Below are positions 11,201-20,180 of a stretch of DNA of 64,000 bases, piece after piece (the stretch's first letter is position 1; each line of letters opens with the position of its first letter). The notes beneath the pieces were generated by a model. That model was not told the origin of the DNA. It did no database searches and was given only the letters and a program-made list of their open reading frames with translations. A program made the translations under genes and the position numbers. Origin of the DNA: Ulva prolifera (Eukaryota > Chlorophyta > Ulvophyceae > Ulvales > Ulvaceae); assembly GCA_023078555.1 (NCBI GenBank), contig CM041203.1, positions 4,073,981 to 4,137,980 of the forward strand. Direction: 5' to 3'.

Positions 11201-12282
11201 GATTGAAGCAGGTCACGGATATGCGGGAGGGCATGGTAGTCGCACTTCGACACAGCATTCAATCTGCGGAAGTCTACGCACATACGCAGCTCGTCCGGCT
11301 TACGTGGCTTCGGCACAAATAGCACCGGAGAGAGAAAGTCGGTTGGACCGTCAGCTTTCTTTATAACTTCCTGTTGCAAGAGCAGGGAAACTTGCGTTCT
11401 GAAAGCTTCCAATTCTCTGTATGAGAGCCTGTAAGGCCTCTGCTTACATTTGGCACCTTCCTCCGTGGGAATCTGGAGGTAGAACTCCTTGTAATCCTCA
11501 GATAGGCACCCAATGTCATTAGGGTCCCAAGAGATCTGGTCCTTGTGCTTTTCAATCAGAGCTTGTAGCTCTTGAGTCTGCTCGTCTGTGAGCTGGTCGC
11601 TCGTGACTTGAGCTACCTCCGCTGTGGCACTGGCGAGTTGTGCTTTCTCGACCGCGGCTCTGCGGATAGACTCTTCTGTGCGCAATTGCCTTTGCCTAAG
11701 GTGATACTGAGTACGCCTACAGAATGTGCGGGGCACGCCTGAATGCTCCGCGCATGAAGCTGCTGCAGATTTCGGCAGTTCCGTGAAATTATTTCCGGGA
11801 GGTGCAGCCTCGATCAGGATGCGGTGCTCCTCCGGAATTGCGCCAGGGTCAAAACCTAGCGCCTGGTCGTGTGAAGGGTCAGGCACACGTAACGAAGATT
11901 GTGTCGCAGTGTCCTCCCCCTCCTCAGGCATGTCACACATCGTGTGCGACCTGCAACACGAGTTGACGTGGGCGAACTCGTCACCCACTAAATCACCACC
12001 GTCGATGACTGGTGTAATAATAAAGGGCAAGCGCGGCTTGCAGAAAGCTTTGCTGCCTAAGGCCATATCCACAAGGGCACAACCCTGAGAGTCTATGGAA
12101 CAGTTATATGTCCCCTTCGAAATGCTATCGAAAACACCCGCCAATGCAGCATTTGTGGGGGACGGGTCTTTAAACGAGCGGACCCAGCGCCGTGCAGACA
12201 CTCTCAACTCAGTCATTGAGATGCATCGGTGACGGCTCCACTGAGTTGCGTGGGCGTGAGGCGTTTGCCGGTAACATTCCAT
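8254..12282 (-). CDS. Gypsy pol: RT, RNase H, PHD finger, integrase
   Basis: Uninterrupted 1342-codon frame. RT spans about residues 280-480 with DFRRLN, TALDLTWGFW and the catalytic YIDD (433-436). RNase H spans about 577-707 (TTDWSK, RTDHAALKWLS). A complete C4HC3 PHD finger follows: C767, C770, C782, C785, H790, C793, C808, C811, with the usual Trp at 806. The integrase zinc domain is HDRMGH...CHAC (about 945-982). The integrase core has Asp1008 (HIDLAG), Asp1091 (TTDNG) and Glu1127 (GAVERL), a D,D-35,E spacing. The first 69 nt overlap gag-protease in the -1 frame, so expression by frameshift is likely. Alternatively pol could start at the internal ATG that overlaps the gag stop as ATGA (12213-12216). 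PHD fingers bind histone tails; here one could steer integration, which is inference. Confidence 0.95.
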   Translation of the reverse strand: MECYRQTPHAHATQWSRHRCISMTELRVSARRWVRSFKDPSPTNAALAGVFDSISKGTYNCSIDSQGCALVDMALGSKAFCKPRLPFIITPVIDGGDLVGDEFAHVNSCCRSHTMCDMPEEGEDTATQSSLRVPDPSHDQALGFDPGAIPEEHRILIEAAPPGNNFTELPKSAAASCAEHSGVPRTFCRRTQYHLRQRQLRTEESIRRAAVEKAQLASATAEVAQVTSDQLTDEQTQELQALIEKHKDQISWDPNDIGCLSEDYKEFYLQIPTEEGAKCKQRPYRLSYRELEAFRTQVSLLLQQEVIKKADGPTDFLSPVLFVPKPRKPDELRMCVDFRRLNAVSKCDYHALPHIRDLLQSMSGCKYFTALDLTWGFWALPVVEQDQHKTAFTGPDGEVYVWTKAPMGLSNSPAAFQRLMAHVLRDIKGVSVYIDDITIFSKTWQEHLSILARVFERLRKSGLKVKYAKCVWAAAECRVLGSIVSEAGIAPDPDKVAAVNKLPVPRNVADVRSFLGATGYFHEHIQAYADKSAPLRALLKKNVQFIWSEECQRAFEQLKADLVSPACLRMPDPERPFILTTDWSKLAVGAVLSQIQPEDPTDPDSAEKEYVIAYSSRSLNQAESHYAPTEGECLALVWATRKFRPYLHGYKFRVRTDHAALKWLSTARFENSKLERWAMRLQEFDYEVEYLPGDQNVVADHLSRHYSHMEEGSVTAVAGHLAFATEGRVLDIEDEGRDVFDPQSWCMHSLQELWSSGDTQAKNKQPCTICGAAEGYAHMVLCDTCNRPYHLQCMHPRRSVVPDGAWHCHQCDEAYSNVDELRRNDPILFARRGDPHHPDLVDLVRAYVERQERAVVESLNCNASSGDRDPEAASQHARAAAEAVFHPDMPKALKRKVRKKAATLRLHPTRPEWLLEHTQLRTGDRLWLAVPPVEFRWGLIGAYHDRMGHAGVSQTLAVLHQHYHWQGIKLDVAAYVEQCHACQVKRLELQHVADVQLPRMSKPFCHVHIDLAGPFPLRAVKAAPVRGKAGRTKATLSTAQTGHGYVCLMVDYFTKAAEFAPLRDKSADTVARAVHDFWFMRYGIPEWVTTDNGTEFAGAFRHQLERFGIDHVQTSAYHPQSNGAVERLVRTMKTMLAAKVAGAIHDWPALLPQTRMEYMQRRHTVTGYAPNELVMAHRLRLPPPVGARDAHPRMAAVEISAMPEDDYVRERDARAERVAARVYDRILRSQQRNADRQAHLLAIRKPRRGRKLQAGDLAYVLERGLGKKNAVTGPFVVESISENQAFLRTTRQVPGQEVRHFPIHLERVARCTTVTDVLEKLLHAAGMSMRPPPDHAAAQLTS

Positions 12283-13961
12283 GTCATCCAGGGGGTCTGG
12301 AGATGGAGAATCTGGCAGAACCCAGCATCAGCGGGGTCGCGGCCCCGAAACAGATTTTGAAGCCCTTTAGGGAAATACAGCCCATATCCTTTTGGCACGC
12401 CCAGGCAGATGGAAGTTACTCCCATTGACTGCGACAAAGGGTATGCCGGCGGATAGGGGGCATTGAATTTCCTGCGGAACCCAAGTCCGAGGACAACATC
12501 TGCCGGGGCGACGTCGACGAGCGTACAATACACTGGATAGCACGCACAACCAAGGCGCAAGTGAATTAGAACCATATGGTCATGCCGCGTCGCGTCCCCA
12601 TGGAAACCAGTGAGGGTGACAGGCTGTTGCATTTTAACACCATGAGGTTTGCCAATGTCATGGTTGTCATTGAATGCAGGGTGACCCTTTTCCCAATCCG
12701 CTTTGTGCTTCTGCCAGGCAGATTTGGTGATGGTATTGAGTTCTGCGCCCTCATCGAAAGCGACTTTCAACCCCTGAGGGTGATTTGGCGCGCCGGCGCG
12801 GGGAACCTGAGATGTCAAGAACCCCGTGCACTTCCGCATGCCAGCGAACGGAACTTTAAAGTTTGTAGTCTTGCCCGGCACTTTTGTCCATTCTGCGCTG
12901 GAACAGAGTATCTTGGACCACCGAGCGCTGACACCGCTAGGGTCTGCGCACGTGGAAATGGCAGTAGCCAACACTTTCATTGTGTCCGGAGTGGCGCCGG
13001 CATGGGCAGTCACGACTCGACGGAGCGCGGCAGCCAGGACAGCATCAACGCGTTTGCGTGGGCCGTCGAGCGCATGAGCATCGTCCGCGGAACGCAGCGT
13101 CTCGGCAAGTTGCACAAGGAGCGTCACAAGTCGGTCATGCACAGCGAGCGCAGCCAGCTCTGCCAGAGAAAGGGTGACCGTGGACTGCAGAATTGCGCGG
13201 TACACACGCGTGGGCACTTTACGATCTGCCATTTCGCGACGGAACTCATCGAGGTGCGCTCGGCGCGCAGCGACTGTGTCGGAGTCTTGCTCATCACACA
13301 CATCCCCGCGGTCCGCTTGCAAATTGGGCCGGCGTGCCGACGGCTTCCGCGCTAGGCGGGCTGGGTGCACTTCTTTGGCACCCACGGGAGGGGCAATGAC
13401 CCCATCCTGAGAATTCTGAGCAAGAGCATCAGTAGTGCCGCCGTGCGAGCTGCTGGCGCTAGCAGGGGAGGGCGTCTTTGTGCGCTTGTTACGTCTGCCT
13501 TTGCGCCCCCCCGCCGTAGCTGCGCGGTCATCCGCGCCAGAAGGGGCAGCGGACTCCACCTTATTCGCAACAACCGGGAGTGCCGAAGGCGCGTCCTGGA
13601 CAGGCGTGGGAGCCGTGGCGTCCAGACTCTTCAACGGCACTTCCACTGGGGGCTGCGCTGATATGGTACGAGGTTGCTCCTCAGGATCATATGAGCGTTC
13701 GCGGGCAGTAGGACTGAACTCAACTGTGCTGCGGGAGCGCGTGGCAGCAGCGACCGAAGCATGGCCTGGCTTTGCTGCCGGCTCCACGCTCGCTGCCAAC
13801 ATTTCCCAATGGTCTTTAAGCGGCCACACGGTGGGCCCGACGGCTGGGGAGCGGCCGTGCTGGAGGGCATGCGAATTCACCGCTGCCACGATTGCAGTGG
13901 ACATGTGCGCGCTTAGAGCATTGGTGTTGACTGACATATGTGGATCAGATGCCATCAGCAT
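12213..13961 (-). CDS. Gypsy gag with C-terminal aspartic protease
   Basis: A 582-codon frame from the ATG at 13961. The same frame is open upstream to 14159 but without another ATG, and that upstream part encodes an RG-rich stretch (GRGRGRGRGRGGGRGD). The N-terminal half is low-complexity (Ala/Pro/Ser). A helical middle (DEFRREMADRKVPTRVYRAI) is probably capsid. The C-terminal part looks like a retropepsin: KVAFDEGAELNTI at about residues 405-417 and VVLGLGFRRKF near 500. The usual catalytic D-S/T-G reads D-E-G here. No CCHC zinc knuckle was found; the upstream RG stretch could take over nucleic-acid binding. It overlaps pol by 70 nt. Confidence 0.85.
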   Translation of the reverse strand: MLMASDPHMSVNTNALSAHMSTAIVAAVNSHALQHGRSPAVGPTVWPLKDHWEMLAASVEPAAKPGHASVAAATRSRSTVEFSPTARERSYDPEEQPRTISAQPPVEVPLKSLDATAPTPVQDAPSALPVVANKVESAAPSGADDRAATAGGRKGRRNKRTKTPSPASASSSHGGTTDALAQNSQDGVIAPPVGAKEVHPARLARKPSARRPNLQADRGDVCDEQDSDTVAARRAHLDEFRREMADRKVPTRVYRAILQSTVTLSLAELAALAVHDRLVTLLVQLAETLRSADDAHALDGPRKRVDAVLAAALRRVVTAHAGATPDTMKVLATAISTCADPSGVSARWSKILCSSAEWTKVPGKTTNFKVPFAGMRKCTGFLTSQVPRAGAPNHPQGLKVAFDEGAELNTITKSAWQKHKADWEKGHPAFNDNHDIGKPHGVKMQQPVTLTGFHGDATRHDHMVLIHLRLGCACYPVYCTLVDVAPADVVLGLGFRRKFNAPYPPAYPLSQSMGVTSICLGVPKGYGLYFPKGLQNLFRGRDPADAGFCQILHLQTPWMTWNVTGKRLTPTQLSGAVTDASQ

Positions 13962-14238
13962 GTCAGGGGAGAAATCTTGCTGGACCGGTTGGTTCGCGTT
14001 TGGCTGGTCCCAAACCGGGCCAGGGGCGCGATCACCACGACCACCGCCACGGCCACGGCCGCGACCTCTGCCGCGCCCGGTGGGAGTGCCCCGCTCTGTC
14101 GGAGCTGCACCACCCGCGGCGACTCTCTTGTAGCTCCACCAAACCTGCTCAGAGACTACTCAAAAATTCAGAAGGAATCGACCTCCGGTCACACAAACAG
14201 CGATCGCATACGCACTTTCAAGTTCCAGCCACCAAAAA

Positions 14239-14460
14239 GCCGAGCTTCCTCAAGGATGAGAAGGCTTATGAGCACTGCAACTACATCAAGCAGAGCAGAG
14301 ACAAGCGTGCGTCAGAGCTGATGGCACGGCTGAGCGCACAGTCGCGCATGCATGCATGTGCAGACGGATGCACGCAGCGTGAGTGCATTTGCGCGCAGCT
14401 GCGCTGGCTCGAGCAATGCTAGCAACGAGCATGGCTCAGTTACATAGCTAGGCCACGACA
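14239..14460 (-). repeat. 222-bp direct repeat, putative 5' LTR of Gypsy
   Basis: Identical copy of 7988-8209. The sequence next to it on the gag side does not continue the similarity, so the repeat ends sharply at both edges. Confidence 0.6.
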
Positions 14461-15621
14461 CTTGCAATCGGATCGAGAGTGCCATCGTGCGTTCAGCCGC
14501 TGCTGCGATGGTTTCCTGTGCTTGAATTGGACATCGTACCGAAAACATCCGGCACGAGCTCAGCCTTGACGTGCATGATGTGGAGTGCTGTGAAAGGCAA
14601 GAGTGCCGGCCCCACAACCTTGCATTGCAAACACTGTCACTCCACGGCTGTCGCTGGCCCATGGTCTCCGGCGTAACATATGCCATCTCGGTGCAAACGC
14701 GGCGGAACCCCTCGCGCTAGCGCATGTGTCCAAACGCAACTGGAGAACGCAGTTGAAACGCCAATACACACGCACACAGTTGGCGTCCACACCCTGCACC
14801 TCTGTCATCTAGCGCTTCAGTGGCAACAACGACGCCCAGTTACAGCCAGGCGGCGGTAGCTACATCAATACTATCAGCACGGCATCGGCAGCACTCACGC
14901 CGCACGGAAGATCTGGAGGTCACTCCGAACTACGCCACTTTGACGGTAGGTGCCGTTCACACATGCATGGGTGCTACTGCACAGCTCATGGATCAAATCG
15001 TCGGGAGCCTCAGGACCGGGGAGCCTGCTCACGGCCGCACCCACTCGCGACGTGGGCCGTGTTCAATCAATCTACATGTAAGCATCTACATCTAGCGCCA
15101 CGAACGCTCTCACTGGCTACCACCTGTCTTCTCTTTCAGAGCAGACTATGTGTGTGTACGCGACGCCATCCGAAGGGCAGCGTGGCCTGTAAATTGACCA
15201 ATTTACCAGCCACGATCACCAGCACCCATTCGTCCAGACCGGGTGCGGGAACTTTGTACACTGCTCTCTCAGCAGTCACGGACCACCGCTGCCCGGAAAG
15301 GAGCCCGGCCCACTAGCTTGTGCGCACTAACGCAGCCCCGGAAACGCTCTCCACAATCACATCAGTGGCATCCTCGTGCACCCTCGTGCGCGAACCCTGT
15401 GCATGCATATGGCTACGCATGCAAAAGACGACCCCACCGCCTCCATTCTTGTACCGCACACGTGCGCCGGCAGAAGGGCGCTCCCCCCCACCCCCCACAT
15501 GCTCGGAAGCCGACAGCGGTGCCATAGTCCCGCAATACTCAGCACGTCCGCTCACTACGCAGCTTCCCCCCCCACGGTTCCCCAACCCGTCGGCCCCGCA
15601 CCCATACCCACCGGCAGCTTA
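14461..15621. other. No gene recognised
   Basis: Several open frames exist on both strands, but none has a domain or splice signals that could be matched. It probably contains the 3' end or downstream flank of the minus-strand bZIP-like gene. Confidence 0.4.
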
Positions 15622-16407
15622 TTACATGCCGCAGCCGATCATGTCTGAGATCAGCCCGCAGCGCAGGATCTCATGCGTGCGCTCTCGGCTCTGGTGCAGC
15701 GCGGCGAGCTGGCACAGCTCGAGCACATCCACGGGGGTCGCGCCATGCATGGCGCGCGCCGCCCACACCTGCGCGATCTGCTCCTCCGCCAGCAGCGCGC
15801 CCGGCTGCGTCCGCGCCGCGGCCGCCACAGCGCACGCGCCGGCGTCCGCAGCGTGCACAGCACGCACAGCAGCGAGCGCCGCCCCGGCCGCGGTCGTCCT
15901 CGCGATGGAGCTGCCCAGCAGCAGCTCGGCCACTGCCGCGGTGTGGGGGCCCCACATGCCCCAGCCCTCGGATGTGGCCGAGCACGCCGCGCCACTCCCG
16001 CCGTCTACATCTGCCGACCCCTCCGGGACGGGTTGTGGGGGCGGGCCGTGCTCAGGGTCTGCCGGGGCGGCTGAGGCAGGCAGCGCCGCGGAACCCCGGT
16101 CAACCGTAAATCTCAAGGCAGATGCTGAGACTTCAGGGTGTCGCAGGGTGTTGATGTCCGTAGCGCTGTTGGGGTGAGAGGGGGGTGCGGTGGGGAAGGT
16201 GTGGGGGGGCGTGCTGAGCGTGGACTGGACAGCCGCGATGGCGCGGCCAGCATGGAGTACGCTCGGCATCGCGGCGAGGGCGCGGTGAAGCTGGCAGTCG
16301 AGGTCGCTGCGGTGCTTCTGCCATGCGTGCCAGTGCTCCGCGCAGCGGCGGCGCTGCGCGCTGGAGAGGCGCATGCTGTGGAACAGCGCGATGTGCAGGT
16401 CCTTGTG
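15622..16407 (-). CDS. 3' exon of bZIP-like gene (minus copy)
   Basis: Begins after a strong acceptor (CTGTCCTTGCAG) with HKDLHIALFHSMRLSSAQRR and runs open to a TAA at 15622-15624, about 261 codons. The segment RLSSAQRRRCAEHWHAW plus the following helix resembles the helical domain found C-terminal to bZIP domains in algal transcription factors. The last part (EEQIAQVWAARAMHGAT, ELCQLAALHQSRERTHEIL) is also helical. Assignment to the same gene as 19019-19778 rests on strand, order and composition; transcripts would be needed to confirm the joins. An internal Pro/Ser-rich stretch could hide a small intron. Confidence 0.6.
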   Translation of the reverse strand, partial: HKDLHIALFHSMRLSSAQRRRCAEHWHAWQKHRSDLDCQLHRALAAMPSVLHAGRAIAAVQSTLSTPPHTFPTAPPSHPNSATDINTLRHPEVSASALRFTVDRGSAALPASAAPADPEHGPPPQPVPEGSADVDGGSGAACSATSEGWGMWGPHTAAVAELLLGSSIARTTAAGAALAAVRAVHAADAGACAVAAAARTQPGALLAEEQIAQVWAARAMHGATPVDVLELCQLAALHQSRERTHEILRCGLISDMIGCGM

Positions 16408-17089
16408 CTGCAAGGACAGGTCGAGCGTCAGGCAGGAGACACGGCTTCGGCGAACTGGTCGGGGGAACACTCTGCTTGCGCATGCGTGGTGCCTGCGGCA
16501 CCGCCACACACCGTGCGCCACTACGAAGCTGAAAGAACAGGCATACCTCGAAAAAGTTGGGGAGGACGCCGCTGACGACCAGGCGGCGGACCGTCCGCGG
16601 GGCGTCTCGCAGCGTCAGGACGTGGCAGGCGGAGAGCATCACCGCGGCGACATGCGCACGCACGCGCACGTGCGCCTCTGTGGCGCCACTGGCCCTGCTG
16701 TCCGAACCCTGCAGCATCAGGATCAGGGATGGAGGGCGCGTGTACGCGGCAACAGCTGTCTGTGGCGACTGGGGCTCACCCGCACAGGCGCCTCCTCTGG
16801 ATGCTCACGCGGCGATGCCTGCTTCAGCGGCTGGGGGGCCGATGTTGATTGATCGAGTTGCATACAGCAATCACTGAGACGAAACCATCAGTGCAACAAG
16901 CAGGGCTCTCCAGGAAGCAGGAGGTGCATTCAGATCAGGCTGAACGGCATGATGTGTCCTGGCGTGTCGGAAGTGGATACGGTGCCCAGAGACAGATGTT
17001 GACATGGGCGCACTTCCCAGACGGCAACAACTCCACGACGCCGCAGCTGCCACCCGCAAGTGCAATGCATGTGTGTCTTTGGAGACGGA

Positions 17090-17545
17090 ATCGCACCAGC
17101 GCGGCGAGTACGGAGGGTGTCCGCAGGTGGTCATACGCACAGCACACCATCGCCAGCACGCCAGTCGCAGCCTCTTGGCCAGCTTGGCGCACCGGACCCT
17201 CGCCGCCGCCGTCTGCCGCCGCCGCCGCCTCCTCGCGGCCCGGCGTGAAGAAGCTCACGATCGGCGACAGCGACGCGCGCGCCGTGCTCAGGATGCCGTC
17301 CACCACGTCCCGCGGCAGCGTGCCCCAGAAGCGCGCCACGAGTGCCCGCACGCTGCGCCACACCGCGTGCTGGGCGCTGGCAGCCTCGTTCACGCCGCAG
17401 CGCACAGCGCCCGACCACAGCGCGTGCTGCGCGCCGGCGCTCATGCGCTCCCGCAGGGCTTGCGGCACCGCGCTGTCCGCGGCGTGCTGTGCGTGCTGCG
17501 CGTGCTGTGCTACCGTGGATGTGGGCGTGCCGGAGGAGCAAGCAC
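17090..17545 (-). CDS. Middle exon of bZIP-like gene (minus copy)
   Basis: Open frame with conserved-looking helical sequence (VPQALRERMSAGAQHALW, VWRSVRALVARFWGTLPRDV, ILSTARASLSPIVSFFTPGR). Possible acceptors are the repeated CACAG/CGCAG triplets near 17500-17520; several GT donors lie between 17100 and 17160. Ends are therefore approximate. It lies between the zipper exon and the 3' exon on the same strand and probably belongs to the same transcript. Confidence 0.5.
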
Positions 17546-17745
17546 AGTCTTCGTCATCGGCCGCGCCGGAGGGGGAGGTGGTGGGGGAGAGCCCGGGCTC
17601 CCGGCGATCAGCACTTGTTTGTCTAGACAATGCCGGGCCGCTGGGGGCGTCGGGGCTCTGTTGTCGTCTCGGGATTTGATCCTGCCGGGGGGTGGAATCC
17701 CCACTGCTGGTTCCTGCAAGTCAGTCAGGCCGGGGTCAGGCCTTT

Positions 17746-17768
17746 GGGGGGGGGGGGGGGGGGGGGGG
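17746..17768 (+). repeat. Poly-G tract, 23 G
   Basis: Homopolymer between exons of the minus-strand bZIP-like gene; C-rich in that gene's transcript. Confidence 0.9.
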
Positions 17769-18027
17769 AGAAGGCATGGCACTGCTGTGGTGTTGTGGTA
17801 TCTTTGATTAGACGTTTCCTCGGCCGCGAAGCGAGCATCTGTCAAAGTTCAAACCGAGCCAACAAGGGCATAGTTCTTCTATGGAGCTGCCCCAGGTGGA
17901 CAGACATGGCGCATCCGGTCAGCTGGAGGCAGAGACAGCTTCCATTGTCCTGGTGTGGCAGGGTTCTCACGGAAAGGCATCACTGCTGGCCAGTCGTTGA
18001 CTGCCAGTTGATGCAGTGTGTGTGTGT

Positions 18028-18387
18028 CACAAGGACAAAGCCAGAGAGGCAGGTAGCACCTCAGGCCACCAAACCGCAACTGATGCACAGTAAAGTAAAG
18101 TAAATCTGATTTTAGTGTGCCGTATCCCATTGGACATTGACAACTCCGAGTTAACGGGACCACATATGCCCACATATGAAACACACTCAGTGTGTCAGTC
18201 AACACCACTCGGCAGTTGCCCGTCACACCAATGATATCATGACAACATGAATGGAAACAGGTGCTTGAAACAGGTGCTTGCATAGTGTGATCACATCATG
18301 GCATCATGTCACATCATGGGTGTGGTTGCTGGTGTGGTTGTTTCTCGCAGTGCTACCTGCCTTGCTTGCTTTGTCCTTGGTACACAT
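18028..18387. mobile_element. Miniature inverted-repeat element, family M1
   Basis: The left arm reads CACAAGGACAAAGCCAGAGA then GGCAGGTAGCAC; the right arm (about 18350-18387) is its imperfect reverse complement (GTGCTACCTGCC then TTGCTTGCTTTGTCCTTG). Element length is about 360 bp with no coding capacity. It also contains part of repeat family R1 (18088-18170). Related arms occur at 20181-20515, 23360-23717, about 26405 and about 60885. Confidence 0.6.
18088..18170 (+). repeat. Dispersed repeat family R1, partial copy 2
   Basis: AGTAAAGTAAATCTGATTTT, CCGTATCCCATTGGACATTG, ACAACTCCGAGTTAACGGGA match the first half of the 25875-26380 copy. It lacks the small hairpin element present there, so it serves as an empty site. 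Confidence 0.75.
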
Positions 18388-18711
18388 CAGGGCATCATGC
18401 CATGCCATGACTTGTATGGTGCATCATAGACACAACCCTGCTGTAGGGTTTCAGCATGAGCTGTGTCACAAGGACAATGCTGTCTGTGTGCTGTGAGTCA
18501 CTTTGGTGTACCTGCTAGTCTGCTGGCTCCCAGTGTCATGCTGTCATGAGTGTAACATGATCTACATAGGTGTACATGAGTGACAGCCAGCCACCATGCA
18601 TCAGCAGCAGTCACCATCTCCCAGGGTCTGACAGCCCCCTGCCAACACATGTCTCCTGTGACAGCTCTAGGGTTACAGGGACAGCCAGAGAGGCAGGTAG
18701 CACTGCTCAGG

Positions 18712-18886
18712 GGGGGGTAGCAGGGGGGGGGGGGGGGGGGGGGGGGGTAGTAGTAGGGGGGGGGGGGGGTAGTAGGGGGGGGGGGGGGGGGGGGTAGCAC
18801 CACACCCCCACCCAACCATGGCACAAGAGCCCTGTGGGCAACAGCACAAGGGCCCTGTGGGCAACAGCAGCCCCCCCCCCCCCCCC
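18712..18886 (+). repeat. Interrupted poly-G block followed by poly-C
   Basis: Several G runs of 7 to over 15 separated by TAGTAG/TAGCAG occupy 18712-18794, and a C16 run lies at 18871-18886. The arrangement could form G-quadruplexes on one strand and a G:C foldback between the runs. Run lengths may be assembly artefacts. Confidence 0.85.
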
Positions 18887-19018
18887 TTGCGCGAATTCAA
18901 AGCGCGAATTCAAAGCACACACAACGCACTGGACTGTGTTTTGTTTTTTAAAGCACCGGGGCCGAGTGAGGAGACAGATGGTGAAGCAATGCATGACCGG
19001 CATGCAGGGGCGGCCCAC

Positions 19019-19778
19019 CTCCGAAGCTCTCCAGTGCCGCGGCAGTGAGCGCGCCCTCCAGTGCCGCCAACAGGAAGTACAGCACCGCCGATGCAACACA
19101 CTCGGGCGTGCGCAGCGCGGAGCTCAACGACAGCTCCAGCCCCGGGGCCGCGGCCACTCCGAGCTGGATGAACCAGCACACGTCGCCGGTAGCCACGACT
19201 CCCGCGTCCAGCAGCTTCGCATCCTGACACTTCGTGAGCATGGCTTGCATACCGACGCATGAGAAGTCGACAGAGGCGGACTGGCTTCCGGAGGCTTCCA
19301 GAAGGTCCTGGAAGGCGATGGAGGCGAGATGCGTGGACGGCGAGATTTTCCGCGGCGCGGAGGGGGGATGCGCGTAGACGGTGTCTATCGGCACACTGGC
19401 GTGGGGCACACTCCACGGGCATCGAAACACGACAGAGGCATCATCGTTGTGAACAGGTTCTTCGGCCGGACCGGAGCGCCGAGACCGTGCGTCGCGACTG
19501 CTGCGCCGGTTGCTTTCGCCCACCGTCTCGGCCACTCCGCTGTCGCCGGCTGGAGGGCGCAGCAGTGGATCGTCGGCTGCCGAGGGCGGCGGTGCGGCGC
19601 GAGTGGCCGGGCAGCGGCAGGCCGCCACGGCTTGCGCGCACAGCGCCGCCATTGCCGTGTTGCGCGCGATGAGCGCTTCACGGAGGGAACAGAGCTCTCT
19701 GCGTGTGCTGCGGGCTGCCGCGACTCTCCGCCTCAGGCCCTCATGCCTCGTCTGGAGGTCCTCACAGATCTGCGGGCA
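19019..19778 (-). CDS. Zipper plus conserved-domain exon of bZIP-like gene (minus copy)
   Basis: A 760-nt exon between a CTGCAG acceptor (phase 0) and a GGAG|GTGGGC donor (phase 1). It opens with a heptad-rich helix (ICEDLQTRHEGLRRRVAAAR, then ELCSLREALIARNTAM), followed by a Pro/Ser-rich linker. A C-terminal domain follows with LASIAFQDLLEASGSQSASV, DVCWFIQLGVAAAPGLELS and LRTPECVASAVLYFLLAALE. The plus-strand exon at 62735-63491 has the same length class (757 nt), the same two intron phases and clearly related sequence (DVCW, AAPGL, TPECAAS). The upstream exon that should carry a DNA-binding basic region was not found on this strand. Calling it bZIP relies on the paralogue. Confidence 0.75.
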
Positions 19779-20180
19779 CTGCAGACAATGCATAGGGTTT
19801 TTAGCTAGTAGGGTGACTTCCACAGGAAAATTAGCAGATCAGGGTGCATGGCAGAGTGCCGAGCAGTGATAGGTCACAGGTCTGGTTGTATACATGATGT
19901 GGCTCCATGTGCCTGCTCAATATGCCTGTTCAATAGTCTGCTGCGGAGCTATCACATCACCCTGTAGTGGGTCATACTTAACAGCTGGCATGATCAGGTC
20001 CGGATGAATTTGCATGTCTGTTCCAGGAGTGGGACCTGCTAATACTCAAGGACAATGGCTAGACATGCCATCATGGCTATGAGGCGAGCCCTATCCTATC
20101 CCTCAATCCCTCACCGCGGTGACGGGTGAGTAGCAACACATGGCGGTGAGTAGTAACACATGGCACCACGGTGCACCGTG

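Larger units (their letters stand above)
7988..14460 (-). mobile_element. Gypsy-type LTR retrotransposon carrying a PHD finger
   Basis: Gag-protease (12213-13961) and pol (8254-12282) lie on the minus strand, with pol order protease, RT, RNase H, PHD, integrase, as in Ty3/Gypsy elements. Identical 222-bp direct repeats at 7988-8209 and 14239-14460 bracket the genes and are the only LTR candidates. Both large ORFs are open, so the element looks young. No target-site duplication was found next to the 222-bp repeats, so the exact outer ends are uncertain. A C-terminal chromodomain is not evident. Confidence 0.8.

Noticed and set aside
13435-14133. Plus-strand open frame of 232 codons over the Gypsy gag
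   Set aside because: Lies opposite the gag-protease frame and shows no domain; a shadow of GC-rich coding sequence.
15320-16177. Plus-strand 285-codon frame
   Set aside because: Antisense to the bZIP-like 3' exon, low-complexity Ala/Pro/Ser; no support.
19019-19778. Atg14/UVRAG-like coiled-coil protein
   Set aside because: The N-terminal Cys residues and coiled coil were suggestive, but the plus-strand paralogue joins to a bZIP basic region.
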